Source of the DNA: an uncultured Paraprevotella sp.
GTDB lineage: Bacteria > Bacteroidota > Bacteroidia > Bacteroidales > Bacteroidaceae
DNA length: 28,169 nucleotides
Assembly: GCA_900546665.1 (NCBI GenBank)
Contig: URDY01000032.1
Coordinates: 1 to 28,169 of the forward strand
Direction of reading: 5' to 3'
Below are positions 16,365 to 26,555 of the stretch, one piece after another (position 1 is the first letter of the stretch; the number at the start of each line of letters is the position of its first letter). The position numbers were made by a program, and so were the translations under genes. The notes under the pieces were generated by a model. It saw nothing but the letters and a program-made list of their open reading frames with translations, made no database searches and was not told where the DNA came from.

Positions 16365-16922
16365 TTAATCGTTTTTAGCGTTTTTAAACGGTAAACCAAA
16401 TTCTTTGAGCAACGCATAACCTTCCTCGTCAGTCTTGGCTGTAGTCACGAAAGTGATGTTCATACCCAAAATGCGATCGATAGCATCGATATTGATCTCA
16501 GGGAAGATAATCTGTTCCTGGATACCCAATGTGTAATTTCCACGACCATCGAACTTGCTTTCGATACCCTTGAAGTCACGGATACGGGGCAATGCCACGC
16601 GAACGAGTTTCTCAAGGAATTCGTACATTCTCTCACGACGCAAAGTAACCATTACACCGATAGGCATTTTCTTACGCAACTTAAAGTTGGCTACGTCCTT
16701 CTTTGAAACTGTAGCAACTGCCTTCTGACCAGTGATAGCAGTGATTTCGTTAATGGCTACATCAATGATCTTTTTGTCTGCAGTAGCCATACCCAAGCCC
16801 TGATTAATCACAATCTTCTTGAGTACAGGTATCTGCATAGTTGAAGAATAATTGAACTGTTTCTTCAATGCCGGAGCAATACGCTCAGCATATTCTTTCT
16901 TAAGGCTAGCAGTATTTCCCAT
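16365..16922 (-). CDS. rplE: 50S ribosomal protein L5
   Basis: L5 binds 5S rRNA and touches P-site tRNA and the S13 bridge. The 185-residue product contains the family stretches [20 protein letters not shown] and [20 protein letters not shown]. Its ATG shares the A of the rplX stop (TAATG), so translation of the pair is probably coupled. Confidence 0.98.
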   Translation of the reverse strand: MGNTASLKKEYAERIAPALKKQFNYSSTMQIPVLKKIVINQGLGMATADKKIIDVAINEITAITGQKAVATVSKKDVANFKLRKKMPIGVMVTLRRERMYEFLEKLVRVALPRIRDFKGIESKFDGRGNYTLGIQEQIIFPEINIDAIDRILGMNITFVTTAKTDEEGYALLKEFGLPFKNAKND

Positions 16923-17242
16923 TACTTAATCTCCTCTCCTGATTTTTTAGCATAGCGAACCAACTTACCGTCCGCATTTAATTTTCTTCCAATACGTGTA
17001 GGTTTGCCAGTCTTCGGATCAACTACATTCAAATTTGAAATGTGAATTGGCGCTTCCTGCTTAACGATTCCACCTTGAGGATTCTTTGCGCTAGGTTTCT
17101 GGCTCTTGGAAACCATATTCAAACCTTCAACTATGGCACGACGCTTTTCTACAAGCACTTTCAACACTTTACCAGTCTGGCCTTTGTTCTCACCAGCATT
17201 GACGTAAACTGTATCGCCTTTTTTAATATGTAACTTGCTCAT
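16922..17242 (-). CDS. rplX: 50S ribosomal protein L24
   Basis: L24 starts 50S assembly by binding the 5' end of 23S rRNA. It has 106 residues with an N-terminal KOW motif ([20 protein letters not shown]) and the conserved [20 protein letters not shown]. It overlaps rplE by one base and follows rplN after 17 bases. Confidence 0.98.
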   Translation of the reverse strand: MSKLHIKKGDTVYVNAGENKGQTGKVLKVLVEKRRAIVEGLNMVSKSQKPSAKNPQGGIVKQEAPIHISNLNVVDPKTGKPTRIGRKLNADGKLVRYAKKSGEEIK

Positions 17243-17259
17243 TACTTAATTTGTTAAAA

Positions 17260-17625
17260 TTAAAGTACTTCAGGTGCCAATGACACAACTTTCATGTTTG
17301 CTGCACGCAACTCACGGGCTACAGGACCGAATATACGACTTCCTCTCAATTCGCCGGCATTGTTCAACAATACACAAGCGTTATCATCAAAACGAATATA
17401 TGATCCATCCGGACGACGGATTTCTTTCTTAGTACGTACAATCAAAGCCTTTGATACTGCACCTTTTTTAATATCACTCGAAGGAATGACGTTCTTGATA
17501 GAAACGACAATCACATCACCAACAGACGCATAACGTCTCTTTGTACCGCCGAGAACGCGGATACAAAGAGCCTCACGTGCACCGCTATTGTCTGCTACGA
17601 CTAATCTAGATTCTGCTTGTATCAT
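17260..17625 (-). CDS. rplN: 50S ribosomal protein L14
   Basis: L14 forms inter-subunit bridges and is the docking site of the silencing factor RsfS. The 121-residue barrel protein begins [20 protein letters not shown] and continues with the signature [20 protein letters not shown]. It is separated from rpsQ by 2 bases. Confidence 0.98.
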   Translation of the reverse strand: MIQAESRLVVADNSGAREALCIRVLGGTKRRYASVGDVIVVSIKNVIPSSDIKKGAVSKALIVRTKKEIRRPDGSYIRFDDNACVLLNNAGELRGSRIFGPVARELRAANMKVVSLAPEVL

Positions 17626-17627
17626 AA

Positions 17628-17885
17628 TTACTTAGCTCTTTCTACGATTTCTACAACTCTCCAATTCTTAGTTTTGCTCAAAGGACGAGTCTCCATAATT
17701 AACACAGTATCACCTACGTGGCAATCGTTCTTCTCGTCATGTGCATGGTACTTCTTCGTCTTAGAGACAAATTTACCATATATCGGGTGTTTCTCCTTAA
17801 ACTTAGCAGCTACAACAATGGTCTTGTCCATCTTGTCGCTGACTACAACACCTGTTCTTGTCTTTCTTAAATTTCTAGCTTCCAT
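17628..17885 (-). CDS. rpsQ: 30S ribosomal protein S17
   Basis: S17 is an early-assembly OB-fold protein binding the 5' domain of 16S rRNA. It has 85 residues beginning [40 protein letters not shown] is the conserved strand region with the usual signature around GDTV and E-x-RPLSK. It lies between rpmC and rplN. Confidence 0.98.
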   Translation of the reverse strand: MEARNLRKTRTGVVVSDKMDKTIVVAAKFKEKHPIYGKFVSKTKKYHAHDEKNDCHVGDTVLIMETRPLSKTKNWRVVEIVERAK

Positions 17886-17897
17886 GTCAGACCATTA

Positions 17898-18092
17898 TTA
17901 TTTGTTAAGTTCTCTCTGATGCAATATTGTCTTCATACGCGCAATATTACGACGTGCTGCCTTAATCAATGAAGGATTCTCCAACGGAGATACTGAATGA
18001 TTCAGCAACATCTGTGTGTAATTTGCTTCTTCAGTTTGAATGCGCTCAGCCAACTCTTCAGTTGCCAATTCTCTGATTTCTGCTGTCTTCAT
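17898..18092 (-). CDS. rpmC: 50S ribosomal protein L29
   Basis: L29 is a small two-helix protein at the tunnel exit, next to L23, where chaperones and the signal recognition particle dock. The 64-residue product begins MKTAEIRELATEELAERIQT and ends with the conserved NIARMKTILHQRELNK. It starts 2 bases after the rplP stop. Confidence 0.97.
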   Translation of the reverse strand: MKTAEIRELATEELAERIQTEEANYTQMLLNHSVSPLENPSLIKAARRNIARMKTILHQRELNK

Positions 18093-18094
18093 AA

Positions 18095-18520
18095 TTAAGC
18101 GTTTTTATCGTAATCACGTCTAACAATAAATTTTGTAGTCACAGGAAGTTTCTGAGCAGCCAAACGCAATGCTTCCTTAGCGATTTCGTAAGACACACCT
18201 TCTACTTCGAAAATAATACGTCCAGGAGTGATCGGGAATACATATCCTACAGGATCTCCCTTACCTTTACCCATACGTACGTCTGCAGGCTTCTTGGTAA
18301 TTGGTTTATCCGGGAAAATACGGATCCAAATCTGACCTTCACGCTGCATGTAACGAGTCACAGCAATACGGGCAGCCTCGATCTGTCGGCCAGTAATCCA
18401 ATGCGTATCAAGTGATTTTATTCCGAATGATCCGAAAGCCAATTGGTTACCACGCTGGGCATTACCTTTGCAACGCCCTTTTTGCGGTCTTCTATATTTT
18501 GTTCTTTTCGGTTGTAACAT
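18095..18520 (-). CDS. rplP: 50S ribosomal protein L16
   Basis: L16 helps position A-site tRNA and is needed late in 50S maturation. The 141-residue product shows the family core [20 protein letters not shown], then [20 protein letters not shown], then [20 protein letters not shown]. The region around RMGKGKGD, hydroxylated on Arg in some bacteria, is intact. Confidence 0.98.
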   Translation of the reverse strand: MLQPKRTKYRRPQKGRCKGNAQRGNQLAFGSFGIKSLDTHWITGRQIEAARIAVTRYMQREGQIWIRIFPDKPITKKPADVRMGKGKGDPVGYVFPITPGRIIFEVEGVSYEIAKEALRLAAQKLPVTTKFIVRRDYDKNA

Positions 18521-18538
18521 AATTCTTCAAATTCAAAT

Positions 18539-19261
18539 TTAACGATTATTGTTCTTCTTCTTGCGGAAGTTCTTGCCACCGTTGTTCTGACGGTTACCTT
18601 CTTTAGGCTGTGTAAAGTTAGGAGCCAAATCACGCTTTCCATAAACTTCACCACGGCAAATCCATACCTTAATTCCCAGCAAACCAACCTTAGTCAAGGC
18701 TTCTGTCTGACAGTAATCGATGTCCGCACGGAATGTATGCAGAGGAGTTCTTCCTTCCTTATACATTTCAGAACGAGCCATTTCAGCACCATTCAAACGA
18801 CCGGAAATCAAAATCTTGATTCCTTCCGCACCGCCACGCATTGTATTGGCAATTGCCATCTTGATGGCACGACGATACGCCATATTGCGCTCAATCTGAC
18901 TTGCCACGCTCTTTGCTACGATCACAGCATCAAGCTCAGGCTTCTTGATTTCGAAGATATTGATCTGTACGTCTTTGTCCGTAATCTTCTTCAACTCCTC
19001 TTTCAGCTTGTCAACATCCTGACCACCTTTACCAATGACCAAACCCGGACGAGCAGTGCAAATAGTGATCGTCACAAGTTTAAGTGTACGCTCAATGACA
19101 ATTCTTGAAACGCTGGCAGCTGCCAAACGTACATTCAAGTACTTACGGATTTTGCTGTCTTCAAGCAAAGAATCTCCAAAGTCCTTGCCACCGTACCAGT
19201 TAGAATCCCAACCTCTAATAATACCGAGTCGGTTGCTTATCGGATTTACTTTCTGTCCCAT
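18539..19261 (-). CDS. rpsC: 30S ribosomal protein S3
   Basis: S3 lies at the mRNA entry channel and has helicase-like function with S4 and S5. The 240-residue product has the KH domain with its GxxG loop ([19 protein letters not shown]) and the C-terminal S3 domain ([20 protein letters not shown], then [15 protein letters not shown]). The tail is rich in Asn, Lys and Gly ([18 protein letters not shown]) and is probably disordered. Confidence 0.98.
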   Translation of the reverse strand: MGQKVNPISNRLGIIRGWDSNWYGGKDFGDSLLEDSKIRKYLNVRLAAASVSRIVIERTLKLVTITICTARPGLVIGKGGQDVDKLKEELKKITDKDVQINIFEIKKPELDAVIVAKSVASQIERNMAYRRAIKMAIANTMRGGAEGIKILISGRLNGAEMARSEMYKEGRTPLHTFRADIDYCQTEALTKVGLLGIKVWICRGEVYGKRDLAPNFTQPKEGNRQNNGGKNFRKKKNNNR

Positions 19262-19273
19262 ACTACCTTTTAA

Positions 19274-19672
19274 TTAATCATTAGTTTTAGTGCCAACGAA
19301 CAAAGTGACATGATTTGAACGCTTGCGAATTCTATAACCTCTTCCCTGAGGTGCGGGACGCATTCTCTTCAGAGTTGCACCACCATCAACATATACCTTT
19401 GTTACGAACAATTCGCCGTCTTCAGCTTTACGCTCGTTTTTCTGCTCCCAGTTTGCAATTGCTGAACGCAACAGTTTCTCCACGTCTGCAGAAGCTGCTT
19501 TAGAAGAAAATCTCAACGTTCCGAGTGCTCTATTCACTTCCATACCGCGGATCATATCAACCACATATCTCATCTTACGCGGAGAAGAAGGCACATTCTG
19601 CAACTTCGCAAAATACTGGGTTTTAAGGGCTTCTTTTCTTTTCTCAGCCGCAATTTTTTTTCTTGCTCCCAT
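19274..19672 (-). CDS. rplV: 50S ribosomal protein L22
   Basis: L22 reaches into the exit tunnel with a beta-hairpin. The 132-residue product has the core [21 protein letters not shown] and the hairpin tip region [20 protein letters not shown], the site where macrolide-resistance changes occur in other bacteria; no insertion or deletion is evident. The N-terminus is Lys/Ala-rich and slightly extended. Confidence 0.98.
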   Translation of the reverse strand: MGARKKIAAEKRKEALKTQYFAKLQNVPSSPRKMRYVVDMIRGMEVNRALGTLRFSSKAASADVEKLLRSAIANWEQKNERKAEDGELFVTKVYVDGGATLKRMRPAPQGRGYRIRKRSNHVTLFVGTKTND

Positions 19673-19708
19673 TTATATCTAACTTTTTTATTTCAGTTAA
19701 TAGCCCGT

Positions 19709-19978
19709 TTACTTCTTCTTGTTACCTGCGTGGCCACCAAAACGACGAGTGGGTGCAAATTCACCCAACTTGTGTCCGACCATGTTCTCAGTAACGTAAA
19801 CAGGAATAAATTTATTTCCGTTGTGAACTGCAATAGTATGCCCCACGAAATCTGGAGATATCATTGAAGCTCTGGCCCATGTTTTAACCACGCTCTTCTT
19901 ACCGCTCTCATTCATGGCGAGCACTTTCTTTTCGAGCTTTACTTCAATATATGGACCTTTTTTTAATGAACGACTCAT
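19709..19978 (-). CDS. rpsS: 30S ribosomal protein S19
   Basis: S19 pairs with S13 in the 30S head. It has 89 residues beginning [20 protein letters not shown] and ending with the signature [20 protein letters not shown], typical of the family. It lies between rplV (36-base gap) and rplB (22-base gap). Confidence 0.98.
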   Translation of the reverse strand: MSRSLKKGPYIEVKLEKKVLAMNESGKKSVVKTWARASMISPDFVGHTIAVHNGNKFIPVYVTENMVGHKLGEFAPTRRFGGHAGNKKK

Positions 19979-20000
19979 AATTTATACTCAGATTTACTTA

Positions 20001-20825
20001 TTACTTATTACATCTTTCGATAATATACTTATTAGACTGCTTCTTAGGAGCTCTTGTCTTCAAGCCCTTAGCGTACAATCCATTACGTGAACGTGGATGA
20101 CCTCCAGACTGACGGCCTTCACCACCACCCATCGGATGATCATGCGGGTTCATTACCACACCACGGTTGTGAGGACGACGACCCAACCAGCGTGAACGTC
20201 CGGCCTTACCAGAGCTTTCCAATGCATGGTCTGAGTTACCTACACTTCCTACAGTAGCCTTACATGCGCTTAAGATCTGACGAGTCTCGCCAGAAGGCAA
20301 CTTGATTACGCAGTAACGACCTTCACGTGAAGTCAACTGAGCAAAATTACCTGCAGAGCGAACCAGCAACGCACCCTGACCAGGACGCAATTCAATGTTG
20401 TGAATTACTGTACCGACAGGAATGTTAGCCAAAGGAAGTGCATTTCCTATCTCAGGAGCTGCATCCTTACCTGACATAACTGTGCTGCCTACCTGCAAGC
20501 CGTTAGGAGCAATTATATAACGTTTTTCTCCATCAGCATAAAAAAGCAAAGCAATACGAGCCGAACGGTTCGGATCATATTCAATTGTCTTTACTACTGC
20601 TGGTACACCGTCTTTCTCTCTCTTGAAATCGATAAAACGGAACTTTCTCTTGTGACCGCCGCCCATGTAGCGCATTGTCATCCTACCGACATTGTTACGG
20701 CCACCAGTTGAACGTTTTCCACAAACAAGAGATTTCTCTGGTACAGATGCAGTAATCTCCTCAAAAGTACCAATAATCTTGTGTCTCTGCCCCGGTGTAG
20801 TGGGCTTAAATTTACGTACTGCCAT
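20001..20825 (-). CDS. rplB: 50S ribosomal protein L2
   Basis: L2 is one of the largest and most conserved 50S proteins, needed for subunit joining and peptidyl transfer. It has 274 residues. The RNA-binding core includes [20 protein letters not shown], and the C-terminal loop reads [18 protein letters not shown]. The Asp-His pair matching E. coli D228-H229 is present, whereas the following E. coli H231 is Met here and the Val before the Asp is His. Confidence 0.98.
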   Translation of the reverse strand: MAVRKFKPTTPGQRHKIIGTFEEITASVPEKSLVCGKRSTGGRNNVGRMTMRYMGGGHKRKFRFIDFKREKDGVPAVVKTIEYDPNRSARIALLFYADGEKRYIIAPNGLQVGSTVMSGKDAAPEIGNALPLANIPVGTVIHNIELRPGQGALLVRSAGNFAQLTSREGRYCVIKLPSGETRQILSACKATVGSVGNSDHALESSGKAGRSRWLGRRPHNRGVVMNPHDHPMGGGEGRQSGGHPRSRNGLYAKGLKTRAPKKQSNKYIIERCNK

Positions 20826-20832
20826 CTTCTAT

Positions 20833-21123
20833 TTAAATATTGCTATAAAAATCAATAGTATCGCCCTCCTTCAAAGTAACGATAGCCTTCTTGAAGGCAT
20901 TTCTCTTACCCTGAATAAGACCAGAAACAGTATAGCGACGCTTCGTCTTACCTGAATAGTTGCAGGTATTAACAGCTACTACTGTTACATTATACAAAGC
21001 CTCGACCTCTTTCTTAATCTCAATCTTGTTAGCCTCAGGACGAACAATGAAGCCGAACTTGTTCTGCTTCTCTGTCATTTGGGTCATCTTCTCAGTGACC
21101 AAAGGTTTAATAATATATCCCAT
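20833..21123 (-). CDS. rplW: 50S ribosomal protein L23
   Basis: L23 at the tunnel exit is the docking point for trigger factor and the signal recognition particle. The 96-residue product begins MGYIIKPLVTEKMTQMTEKQ and contains RPEANKIEIKKEVEALYNVT, which keeps the Glu in the position used for trigger-factor contact in E. coli. It lies between rplD and rplB. Confidence 0.97.
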   Translation of the reverse strand: MGYIIKPLVTEKMTQMTEKQNKFGFIVRPEANKIEIKKEVEALYNVTVVAVNTCNYSGKTKRRYTVSGLIQGKRNAFKKAIVTLKEGDTIDFYSNI

Positions 21124-21138
21124 AGTGGTTCAAACTCC

Positions 21139-21768
21139 TTATTTGGTTAAGATTTGATCGACAACTTTAAGCGAATTCTCAGTCACAACCATAACATCCG
21201 CATTCAATACGTTATAGGTATTAAGTGCAGAAGCAAGCGTAACATTCACACGTTCGAGATTTCGAGCTGACAAATATACGTTTTTATCAGCACCCGGCAA
21301 AACGAACAGCGCTTTCTTGCCGTCAATTTTAAGATTATTTATAATTTCTACAAACTGCTTAGTCTTTGGAGCTTCGATTGAGAAGTCTTCAACTACAACA
21401 ATTGCATTTTCCTGTGCCTTATAGCTCAATGCTGAACAACGGGCCAAAACCTTAACTTTCTTGTTCAACTTGAAACCATAATCGCGAGGTTTCGGACCGA
21501 ATACGCGGCCACCACCTACCAATACCGGAGAATTGATATCACCACGACGTGCTCCACCGCCACCTTTCTGACGTCCGAGCTTACGAGTTGATCCACTCAC
21601 TTCGCTTCTCTCCTTTGACTTGGCAGTACCTTGACGCTGATTAGCCATGAACTGCTTTACATCAAGATAGATTGCATGGTCATTTGGTTCAACGCTGAAG
21701 ATAGAATCGTTCAAAACAACCTTTCTGCCGGTGTCTTCACCTTTGATATTTAATACACTAACTTCCAT
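21139..21768 (-). CDS. rplD: 50S ribosomal protein L4
   Basis: L4 lines the exit tunnel and, in E. coli, represses the S10 operon. The 209-residue product has the long tunnel loop [20 protein letters not shown] between two globular parts. It overlaps rplC by one base (TAATG), implying coupling. A large hairpin sits before the first S10-operon gene; L4 would be the natural candidate effector by analogy, which is inference. Confidence 0.98.
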   Translation of the reverse strand: MEVSVLNIKGEDTGRKVVLNDSIFSVEPNDHAIYLDVKQFMANQRQGTAKSKERSEVSGSTRKLGRQKGGGGARRGDINSPVLVGGGRVFGPKPRDYGFKLNKKVKVLARCSALSYKAQENAIVVVEDFSIEAPKTKQFVEIINNLKIDGKKALFVLPGADKNVYLSARNLERVNVTLASALNTYNVLNADVMVVTENSLKVVDQILTK

Positions 21769-22385
21769 TATTTTTCAATTATTACGATTGAACCATTGTA
21801 ACCCGGTACAGAACCCTTGATCAACAAAAGGTTGTGCTCTGGAATTACTTTTAATACTTGCAAATTCTGAGTTGTCACACGGTCGCCACCCATCTGGCCG
21901 CCCATGCGCATTCCCTTGAATACCTTTGCAGGGTATGAACATGCACCGATAGATCCCGGCTTACGAGCACGGTTGTGCTGACCATGGGTAGTCTGACCTA
22001 CACCACCGAATCCATGACGCTTTACTACACCCTGGAAGCCGTGTCCCTTTGAAGTTCCAATTACATCAACAAATGATGCATTGGCAAAGATATCAACGGT
22101 TACAGTATCACCTAAATTCAATTCCTGCTCAAATCCCTTGAACTCGGCCAAGTGTCTCTTTGGAGTAGTTCCAGCCTTCTTGAAGTGTCCCATCATAGGA
22201 GCAGTAGTGTTCTTTTCCTTAGCCTCTTCGAAACCAAGCTGAACAGCTGCATAACCGTCTTTTTCAACACTCTTGATTTGTGTAACTACACAAGGACCAG
22301 CTTCGATAACAGTGCATGGAACATTCTTACCATCGGCACTGAATACGGATGTCATTCCGATTTTCTTTCCTAATAATCCTGGCAT
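21768..22385 (-). CDS. rplC: 50S ribosomal protein L3
   Basis: L3 reaches the peptidyl-transferase centre with a long loop. The 205-residue product begins [20 protein letters not shown] and has the loop segment [20 protein letters not shown] followed by [20 protein letters not shown]. The pleuromutilin- and linezolid-related loop is of normal length. It lies between rpsJ and rplD. Confidence 0.98.
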   Translation of the reverse strand: MPGLLGKKIGMTSVFSADGKNVPCTVIEAGPCVVTQIKSVEKDGYAAVQLGFEEAKEKNTTAPMMGHFKKAGTTPKRHLAEFKGFEQELNLGDTVTVDIFANASFVDVIGTSKGHGFQGVVKRHGFGGVGQTTHGQHNRARKPGSIGACSYPAKVFKGMRMGGQMGGDRVTTQNLQVLKVIPEHNLLLIKGSVPGYNGSIVIIEK

Positions 22386-22412
22386 TTCAGTTAAATTTTA
22401 AAATAAATAGTA

Positions 22413-22718
22413 CTAAACTTTAATTTCAACTTCTACTCCGCTGGGCAATTCCAGTTTCATCAAAGCATCAACAGTCTTTGCAGTTGAGCTGTAAATGTCG
22501 ATCAATCTCTTGTAAGAAGAAAGCTCAAATTGCTCGCGTGACTTCTTATTAACGAAAGTTGAACGGTTCACTGTAAAAATACGCTTGTGAGTTGGAAGAG
22601 GTATAGGACCGCTTACAATCGCACCTGTTACCTTTACAGTCTTTACGATCTTTTCAGCAGACTTGTCTACCAAATTGTGATCGTAAGATTTAAGTTTAAT
22701 TCTAATCTTTTGACTCAT
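22413..22718 (-). CDS. rpsJ: 30S ribosomal protein S10
   Basis: S10 is a 30S head protein and also acts as NusE in antitermination with NusB. The 101-residue product begins [20 protein letters not shown] and carries [20 protein letters not shown] and [16 protein letters not shown], including the loop where tetracycline-class resistance changes arise elsewhere. tuf, which lies between fusA and rpsJ in many bacteria, is absent. Confidence 0.98.
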   Translation of the reverse strand: MSQKIRIKLKSYDHNLVDKSAEKIVKTVKVTGAIVSGPIPLPTHKRIFTVNRSTFVNKKSREQFELSSYKRLIDIYSSTAKTVDALMKLELPSGVEVEIKV

Positions 22719-22751
22719 GGTTTTTATTAATTATATTGATTAATAATAGGA

Positions 22752-22807
22752 AGAGTAAGAAGGTATGTCGGCTAAGAGTCATTCGCTAACCGACACCTTC
22801 CAACTCT
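22752..22807 (-). ncRNA. Large hairpin between fusA and rpsJ, candidate S10-operon leader
   Basis: The 101-base gap contains a long imperfect hairpin. On the minus strand AGAGT pairs with ACTCT at the base, then GAAGGT with ACCTTC, then GTCGGTTA with TAGCCGAC (one G-U pair), with small internal loops. An A/T-rich unstructured stretch follows before rpsJ. Read on the minus strand no U-run follows, so it does not look like a terminator in the direction of the operon; on the plus strand it ends in six T. Confidence 0.55.
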
Positions 22808-22819
22808 TTTTTATTCGAT

Positions 22820-24937
22820 TTATACAAGATCCGTACGTCCCTTGATTTCTTCAAGCACAGCCTTGGCGATTGAGCTTGATACAGGAGCATGGTGATCGTA
22901 TGTCATTGAAGAAGTTGCACGACCGGAAGTGATAGTACGAAGAGCTGTCACATAGCCGAACATTTCTGCCAAAGGTACCATTGCCTTAACGATACGGGCA
23001 CCGCTACGGCTGGTATCCATTCCTTCTACCTGGCCACGACGCTTGTTCAAGTCACCGATTACGTCACCCATGTTTTCCTCAGGTGTTACCACCTCAAGTT
23101 TCATGATAGGCTCCATCAATACCGGCTTAGCCTGTGCGCAAGCATTCTTGTAAGCCTGGATAGCGCAGATTTCGAATGACAACTGGTCTGAATCGACTGG
23201 ATGGAAAGATCCATCAAGCAACTCTACCTTCAAGCTGTCCATCGGGAAACCACCGAGGATACCGTTCTTCATGGCGCTTTCGAAACCTTTCTGTACTGAA
23301 GGAATGAATTCCTTAGGAATGTTACCGCCAGTAACCTTGTTTTCGAACTGCAAGCCACCCTGAGTGTAATCCTCATCTACCGGACCTACGTTAACGATGA
23401 TATCAGCGAACTTACCGCGACCACCTGACTGTTTCTTGTAAACCTCACGCAGGTTGACAGTCTTGGTAATGGCCTCCTTATAGTTAACCTGTGGCTTACC
23501 CTGATTACATTCAACCTTGAACTCACGTTTCAAACGGTCGATGATGATATCCAAGTGCAACTCACCCATACCAGAGATCACAGTCTGACCAGTCTGCTCG
23601 TCAGTCTTGACAGTAAAGGTCGGGTCTTCTTCAGCCAACTTGGCCAAACCATTTGAAAGCTTGTCCAAATCCTTCTGAGTCTTCGGCTCTACTGCGATAC
23701 CGATCACCGGATCCGGGAAGTCCATTGATTCCAATACGATAGGTGCATCTTCATCACAAAGTGTATCACCAGTACGGATATCCTTGAAACCTACACCTGC
23801 ACCGATATCACCGGCTGAAATAACGTCTACCGGATTCTGGTGGTTAGAGTGCATCTGGAACAAACGAGATACACGCTCCTTCTTGCCTGAACGAGAGTTG
23901 TAGATGTAAGAACCAGCCTCTACCTTACCTGAATAAACACGGATAAAAGTCAAACGACCTACATACGGGTCAGTAGCGATCTTGAACGCCAAAGCAGATG
24001 TCTTTTCATCTTCTGACGGCTTACGATCTTCTTCTTCACCAGTATCAGGATTTGTACCTACTACGTTCGGTGTATCCAGAGGAGAAGGCAAGAAAGCACA
24101 AACATAATCCAACAGTGTCTGAACACCCTTGTTCTTGAATGAAGAACCACAGAGCATCGGAGTTACCTGCATTGATACAGTAGCAGCACGAAGTGCGCGA
24201 AGAATTTCTTCTTCTGTGATGGTAGAAGGATCATCAAAATATTTGGTCATCAAATCATCATCAAACTCAGCAACCTTCTCCAACATCTTATCACGCCATT
24301 CTTCAGCTTCTGCCTGAAGATCTGCCGGGATATCCTCTACTGAATAGTCAGCACCCATAGTTTCATCGTGCCACAGGATAGCCTTCATCTTGATCAGGTC
24401 TACAACACCCTTGAAGTTCTCTTCAGCACCGATAGGAATAACTACAGGACAAGGATTGGCACCAAGTACATCCTTCATCTGACGAACAACTTCAAAGAAG
24501 TCTGCACCTGAACGGTCCATCTTGTTAACATAACCCATACGGGGAACATTATACTTGTCAGCCTGACGCCATACAGTTTCAGACTGAGGCTCAACACCAC
24601 CTACAGCACAATAAGCAGCCACCGCGCCATCCAATACACGCAATGAACGCTCAACCTCAGCTGTAAAGTCAACGTGTCCCGGAGTATCAATCAAGTTAAT
24701 CTTATAGGTATCACCATTCCACTTCCAACGAGTAGTCGTTGCTGCAGAAGTAATTGTAATACCACGCTCCTGTTCCTGAGCCATCCAGTCCATAGTGGCA
24801 GCACCATCATGAACCTCACCAATTTTATGAGTCAGACCTGTATAGAACAAAATACGTTCAGACGTTGTAGTCTTACCGGCATCAATATGAGCCATGATAC
24901 CGATATTACGGGTCAAATGTAAATCTTGTTTTGCCAT
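22820..24937 (-). CDS. fusA: Translation elongation factor G
   Basis: EF-G is the GTPase that drives tRNA-mRNA translocation and, with RRF, ribosome recycling. At 705 residues it has the normal length and five-domain layout. GTPase motifs are intact: AHIDAGKTT (16-24), the switch I Thr in [11 protein letters not shown] (59-68), DTPGHVDF (84-91) and NKMD (138-141). Domain IV has the stretch [14 protein letters not shown] and the C-terminal part SYVTALRT-like [15 protein letters not shown]. An acidic insert around [11 protein letters not shown] is seen near residue 300. It is the canonical gene by its place between rpsG and rpsJ; Bacteroidetes often carry further EF-G paralogues elsewhere. Confidence 0.98.
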   Translation of the reverse strand: MAKQDLHLTRNIGIMAHIDAGKTTTSERILFYTGLTHKIGEVHDGAATMDWMAQEQERGITITSAATTTRWKWNGDTYKINLIDTPGHVDFTAEVERSLRVLDGAVAAYCAVGGVEPQSETVWRQADKYNVPRMGYVNKMDRSGADFFEVVRQMKDVLGANPCPVVIPIGAEENFKGVVDLIKMKAILWHDETMGADYSVEDIPADLQAEAEEWRDKMLEKVAEFDDDLMTKYFDDPSTITEEEILRALRAATVSMQVTPMLCGSSFKNKGVQTLLDYVCAFLPSPLDTPNVVGTNPDTGEEEDRKPSEDEKTSALAFKIATDPYVGRLTFIRVYSGKVEAGSYIYNSRSGKKERVSRLFQMHSNHQNPVDVISAGDIGAGVGFKDIRTGDTLCDEDAPIVLESMDFPDPVIGIAVEPKTQKDLDKLSNGLAKLAEEDPTFTVKTDEQTGQTVISGMGELHLDIIIDRLKREFKVECNQGKPQVNYKEAITKTVNLREVYKKQSGGRGKFADIIVNVGPVDEDYTQGGLQFENKVTGGNIPKEFIPSVQKGFESAMKNGILGGFPMDSLKVELLDGSFHPVDSDQLSFEICAIQAYKNACAQAKPVLMEPIMKLEVVTPEENMGDVIGDLNKRRGQVEGMDTSRSGARIVKAMVPLAEMFGYVTALRTITSGRATSSMTYDHHAPVSSSIAKAVLEEIKGRTDLV

Positions 24938-24961
24938 TGTATTCTAGCGACTTATTATGAA

Positions 24962-25438
24962 TTAGAATCTAAAGTGAGCAAATGCACGGTTAGCTTCTGC
25001 CATACGATGCATATCCTCTTTACGCTTAAAAGCACCGCCCTGCTCGTTGTAAGCATCCATGATTTCTGCTGCAAGCTTGTCTGACATGCTCTTACCACCA
25101 CGCTTACGGGCAAAAATAATCAAATTCTTCATTGAAATAGATTCCTTGCGCTCCGGACGGATTTCAGTAGGCACCTGGAATGTTGCACCACCGATTCGAC
25201 GTGACTTAACCTCTACCTGCGGAGTTACTTTCTCCAAAGCTGCTTTCCAGATTTCCAATGCACTCTTCTCTTCGTTAGGCATCTTAGCCTTTACAGTTTC
25301 CAGAGCGGCGTAGAAAATCTCGTATGAGGTATTCTTCTTACCGTCGTACATCAAATGATTAACAAATTTTGAAACTTTAACATCGTTAAAGACCGGATCC
25401 GGAAGGATCACACGCTTTTTTGGTTTTGCTTTTCTCAT
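24962..25438 (-). CDS. rpsG: 30S ribosomal protein S7
   Basis: S7 organises the 3' domain of 16S rRNA and lies at the E site. The 158-residue product contains [20 protein letters not shown] and [20 protein letters not shown], with the helical C-terminus [18 protein letters not shown]. In E. coli S7 binds the rpsL-rpsG gap and represses its own synthesis; here that gap is 135 bases, long enough for a similar site, but I found only a weak 5-bp stem at 25487-25500. Confidence 0.98.
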   Translation of the reverse strand: MRKAKPKKRVILPDPVFNDVKVSKFVNHLMYDGKKNTSYEIFYAALETVKAKMPNEEKSALEIWKAALEKVTPQVEVKSRRIGGATFQVPTEIRPERKESISMKNLIIFARKRGGKSMSDKLAAEIMDAYNEQGGAFKRKEDMHRMAEANRAFAHFRF

Positions 25439-25573
25439 TTTTAAAAAATTTTCAGTTTGGCTGTTTCCTTTTCAATTCACTTCAACTTTCCCTCCGGAAA
25501 ATTTACTCAACCTATAATTTCACAAACCAAAACTTAATAAATAAATAGATTTTTTCAGTAAATCAGCAAAAAA

Positions 25574-25957
25574 TTACTTCTTTCCTGCCTTAGGACGCTT
25601 AGCTCCATACTTAGAACGACGCTGTGTACGGTTTGCCACACCTGCAGTATCCAATGTACCACGTACAATATGATAACGCACACCCGGAAGGTCTTTCACA
25701 CGACCACCACGAACGAGAACGATTGAGTGTTCCTGCAAGTTGTGTCCTTCTCCCGGAATGTAAGAGTTAACTTCCTTCATGTTTGTCAAACGCACACGAG
25801 CAACTTTACGCATCGCTGAATTAGGTTTCTTCGGAGTTGTGGTATAAACACGAACACACACACCACGACGCTGAGGACAGCTATCCAAAGCCGGTGACTT
25901 GCTCTTGTCTACCAATACCGTTCTACCTTTTCTTACCAATTGTTGAATAGTAGGCAT
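25574..25957 (-). CDS. rpsL: 30S ribosomal protein S12
   Basis: S12 is at the decoding centre and shapes accuracy. It has 127 residues with the conserved loops [19 protein letters not shown] and [18 protein letters not shown]. The two lysines usually altered in streptomycin-resistant mutants (K43 and K88) are wild-type, and the Asp that is methylthiolated in some bacteria (D89) is present. It is the first gene of the 33-gene run; a good Bacteroides-type promoter lies about 85 bases upstream of its start. Confidence 0.98.
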   Translation of the reverse strand: MPTIQQLVRKGRTVLVDKSKSPALDSCPQRRGVCVRVYTTTPKKPNSAMRKVARVRLTNMKEVNSYIPGEGHNLQEHSIVLVRGGRVKDLPGVRYHIVRGTLDTAGVANRTQRRSKYGAKRPKAGKK

Positions 25958-26040
25958 TGTCTTTTAATTTTTAATTTATTTATATATTGTAATTTATAGA
26001 TTCTAAGCCATAAAAGGACACTTTACCGCCTTTTGGGTTG

Positions 26041-26071
26041 CAAAGTTACGAATTTTATTCTAAATAACAAT
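26041..26071 (-). promoter_or_regulatory. Promoter of the rpsL-rplQ gene run
   Basis: On the minus strand TAACTTTG (26048-26041) matches the -7 consensus TAnnTTTG, and ATTG (26071-26068) matches three of four bases of the -33 box at 19 bases spacing. The transcript would have a leader of roughly 75 bases before rpsL. I saw no other consensus-like promoter in the gaps of the ribosomal block. Confidence 0.65.
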
Positions 26072-26100
26072 ATGTTTTAGCCATTAAAAAACAACGGCCG

Positions 26101-26127
26101 CCTAAAATAGGTGCAAAAGACGTCTTT
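26101..26127. promoter_or_regulatory. Two adjacent palindromes upstream of the rpsL promoter
   Basis: CCTAAAATAGG (26101-26111) and AAAAGACGTCTTTT (26114-26127) are perfect palindromes separated by two bases. They lie between the DUF3467 gene's end and the rpsL -33 box. They may be regulator sites for the ribosomal operon or the end of the upstream transcript. Neither is a standard terminator. Confidence 0.35.
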
Positions 26128-26169
26128 TTTAACTCTATTTATATTTTATGTTTTTAAAATAGCATGAAT

Positions 26170-26490
26170 TTAAGCTTCACCTTTATTGATCTTGAACGGA
26201 GCGATGGTACGAGGGCCGTCACCAGGAAGTGTGATCTCACCGAAATTCTGTTCGTACTTCATCACATTGTCCTGTAAAGCATAAAGCAAGCGTTTGGCAT
26301 GTTCCGGAGCCAGGATGATTCTGGACTGAACATTGGCTTTGGGTGTACCAGGCATCACTCTTACAAAATCAATGATAACTTCTGAAGATGAATGAGCTAT
26401 AAGGGCCATATTGGCATAAATACCTTGTGCCACATCCGGCGTCAACTCTATTTGCAATACATTGTTGTTTTTCTGTTCTTCGTTACTCAT
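26170..26490 (-). CDS. DUF3467 domain-containing protein
   Basis: The small acidic protein of 106 residues matches the DUF3467 pattern: LTPDVAQGIYANMALIAHSS, then EVIIDFVRVMPG, then RIILAPEHAKRLLYALQDNV and KYEQNFGEI. The function of this family is not known to me. No signal peptide or membrane segment is present, so it is probably cytosolic. In Bacteroides I recall this gene lying between rpoC and rpsL; here it keeps its place beside rpsL but rpoC is missing from the window. Its own promoter and the 212-base gap suggest separate transcription from rpsL. Confidence 0.9.
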   Translation of the reverse strand: MSNEEQKNNNVLQIELTPDVAQGIYANMALIAHSSSEVIIDFVRVMPGTPKANVQSRIILAPEHAKRLLYALQDNVMKYEQNFGEITLPGDGPRTIAPFKINKGEA

Positions 26491-26524
26491 AAACTATATT
26501 AAATTTAAAATTGTGAATACAGCA

Positions 26525-26555
26525 CAAAGGTAATCTAATTTATTTAATAAGCAAA
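26525..26555 (-). promoter_or_regulatory. Promoter of the DUF3467 gene
   Basis: Minus strand TTTG (26555-26552), 19 bases, then TACCTTTG (26532-26525): both boxes match the Bacteroides -33/-7 consensus exactly with allowed spacing. The start codon follows 34 bases after the -7 box. Confidence 0.75.

Noticed and set aside
25439..25573. rpsL-rpsG gap as an S7 control site
   Set aside because: Only a weak 5-bp stem (TTTCC/GGAAA at 25487-25500) was found, not enough to call a feature.
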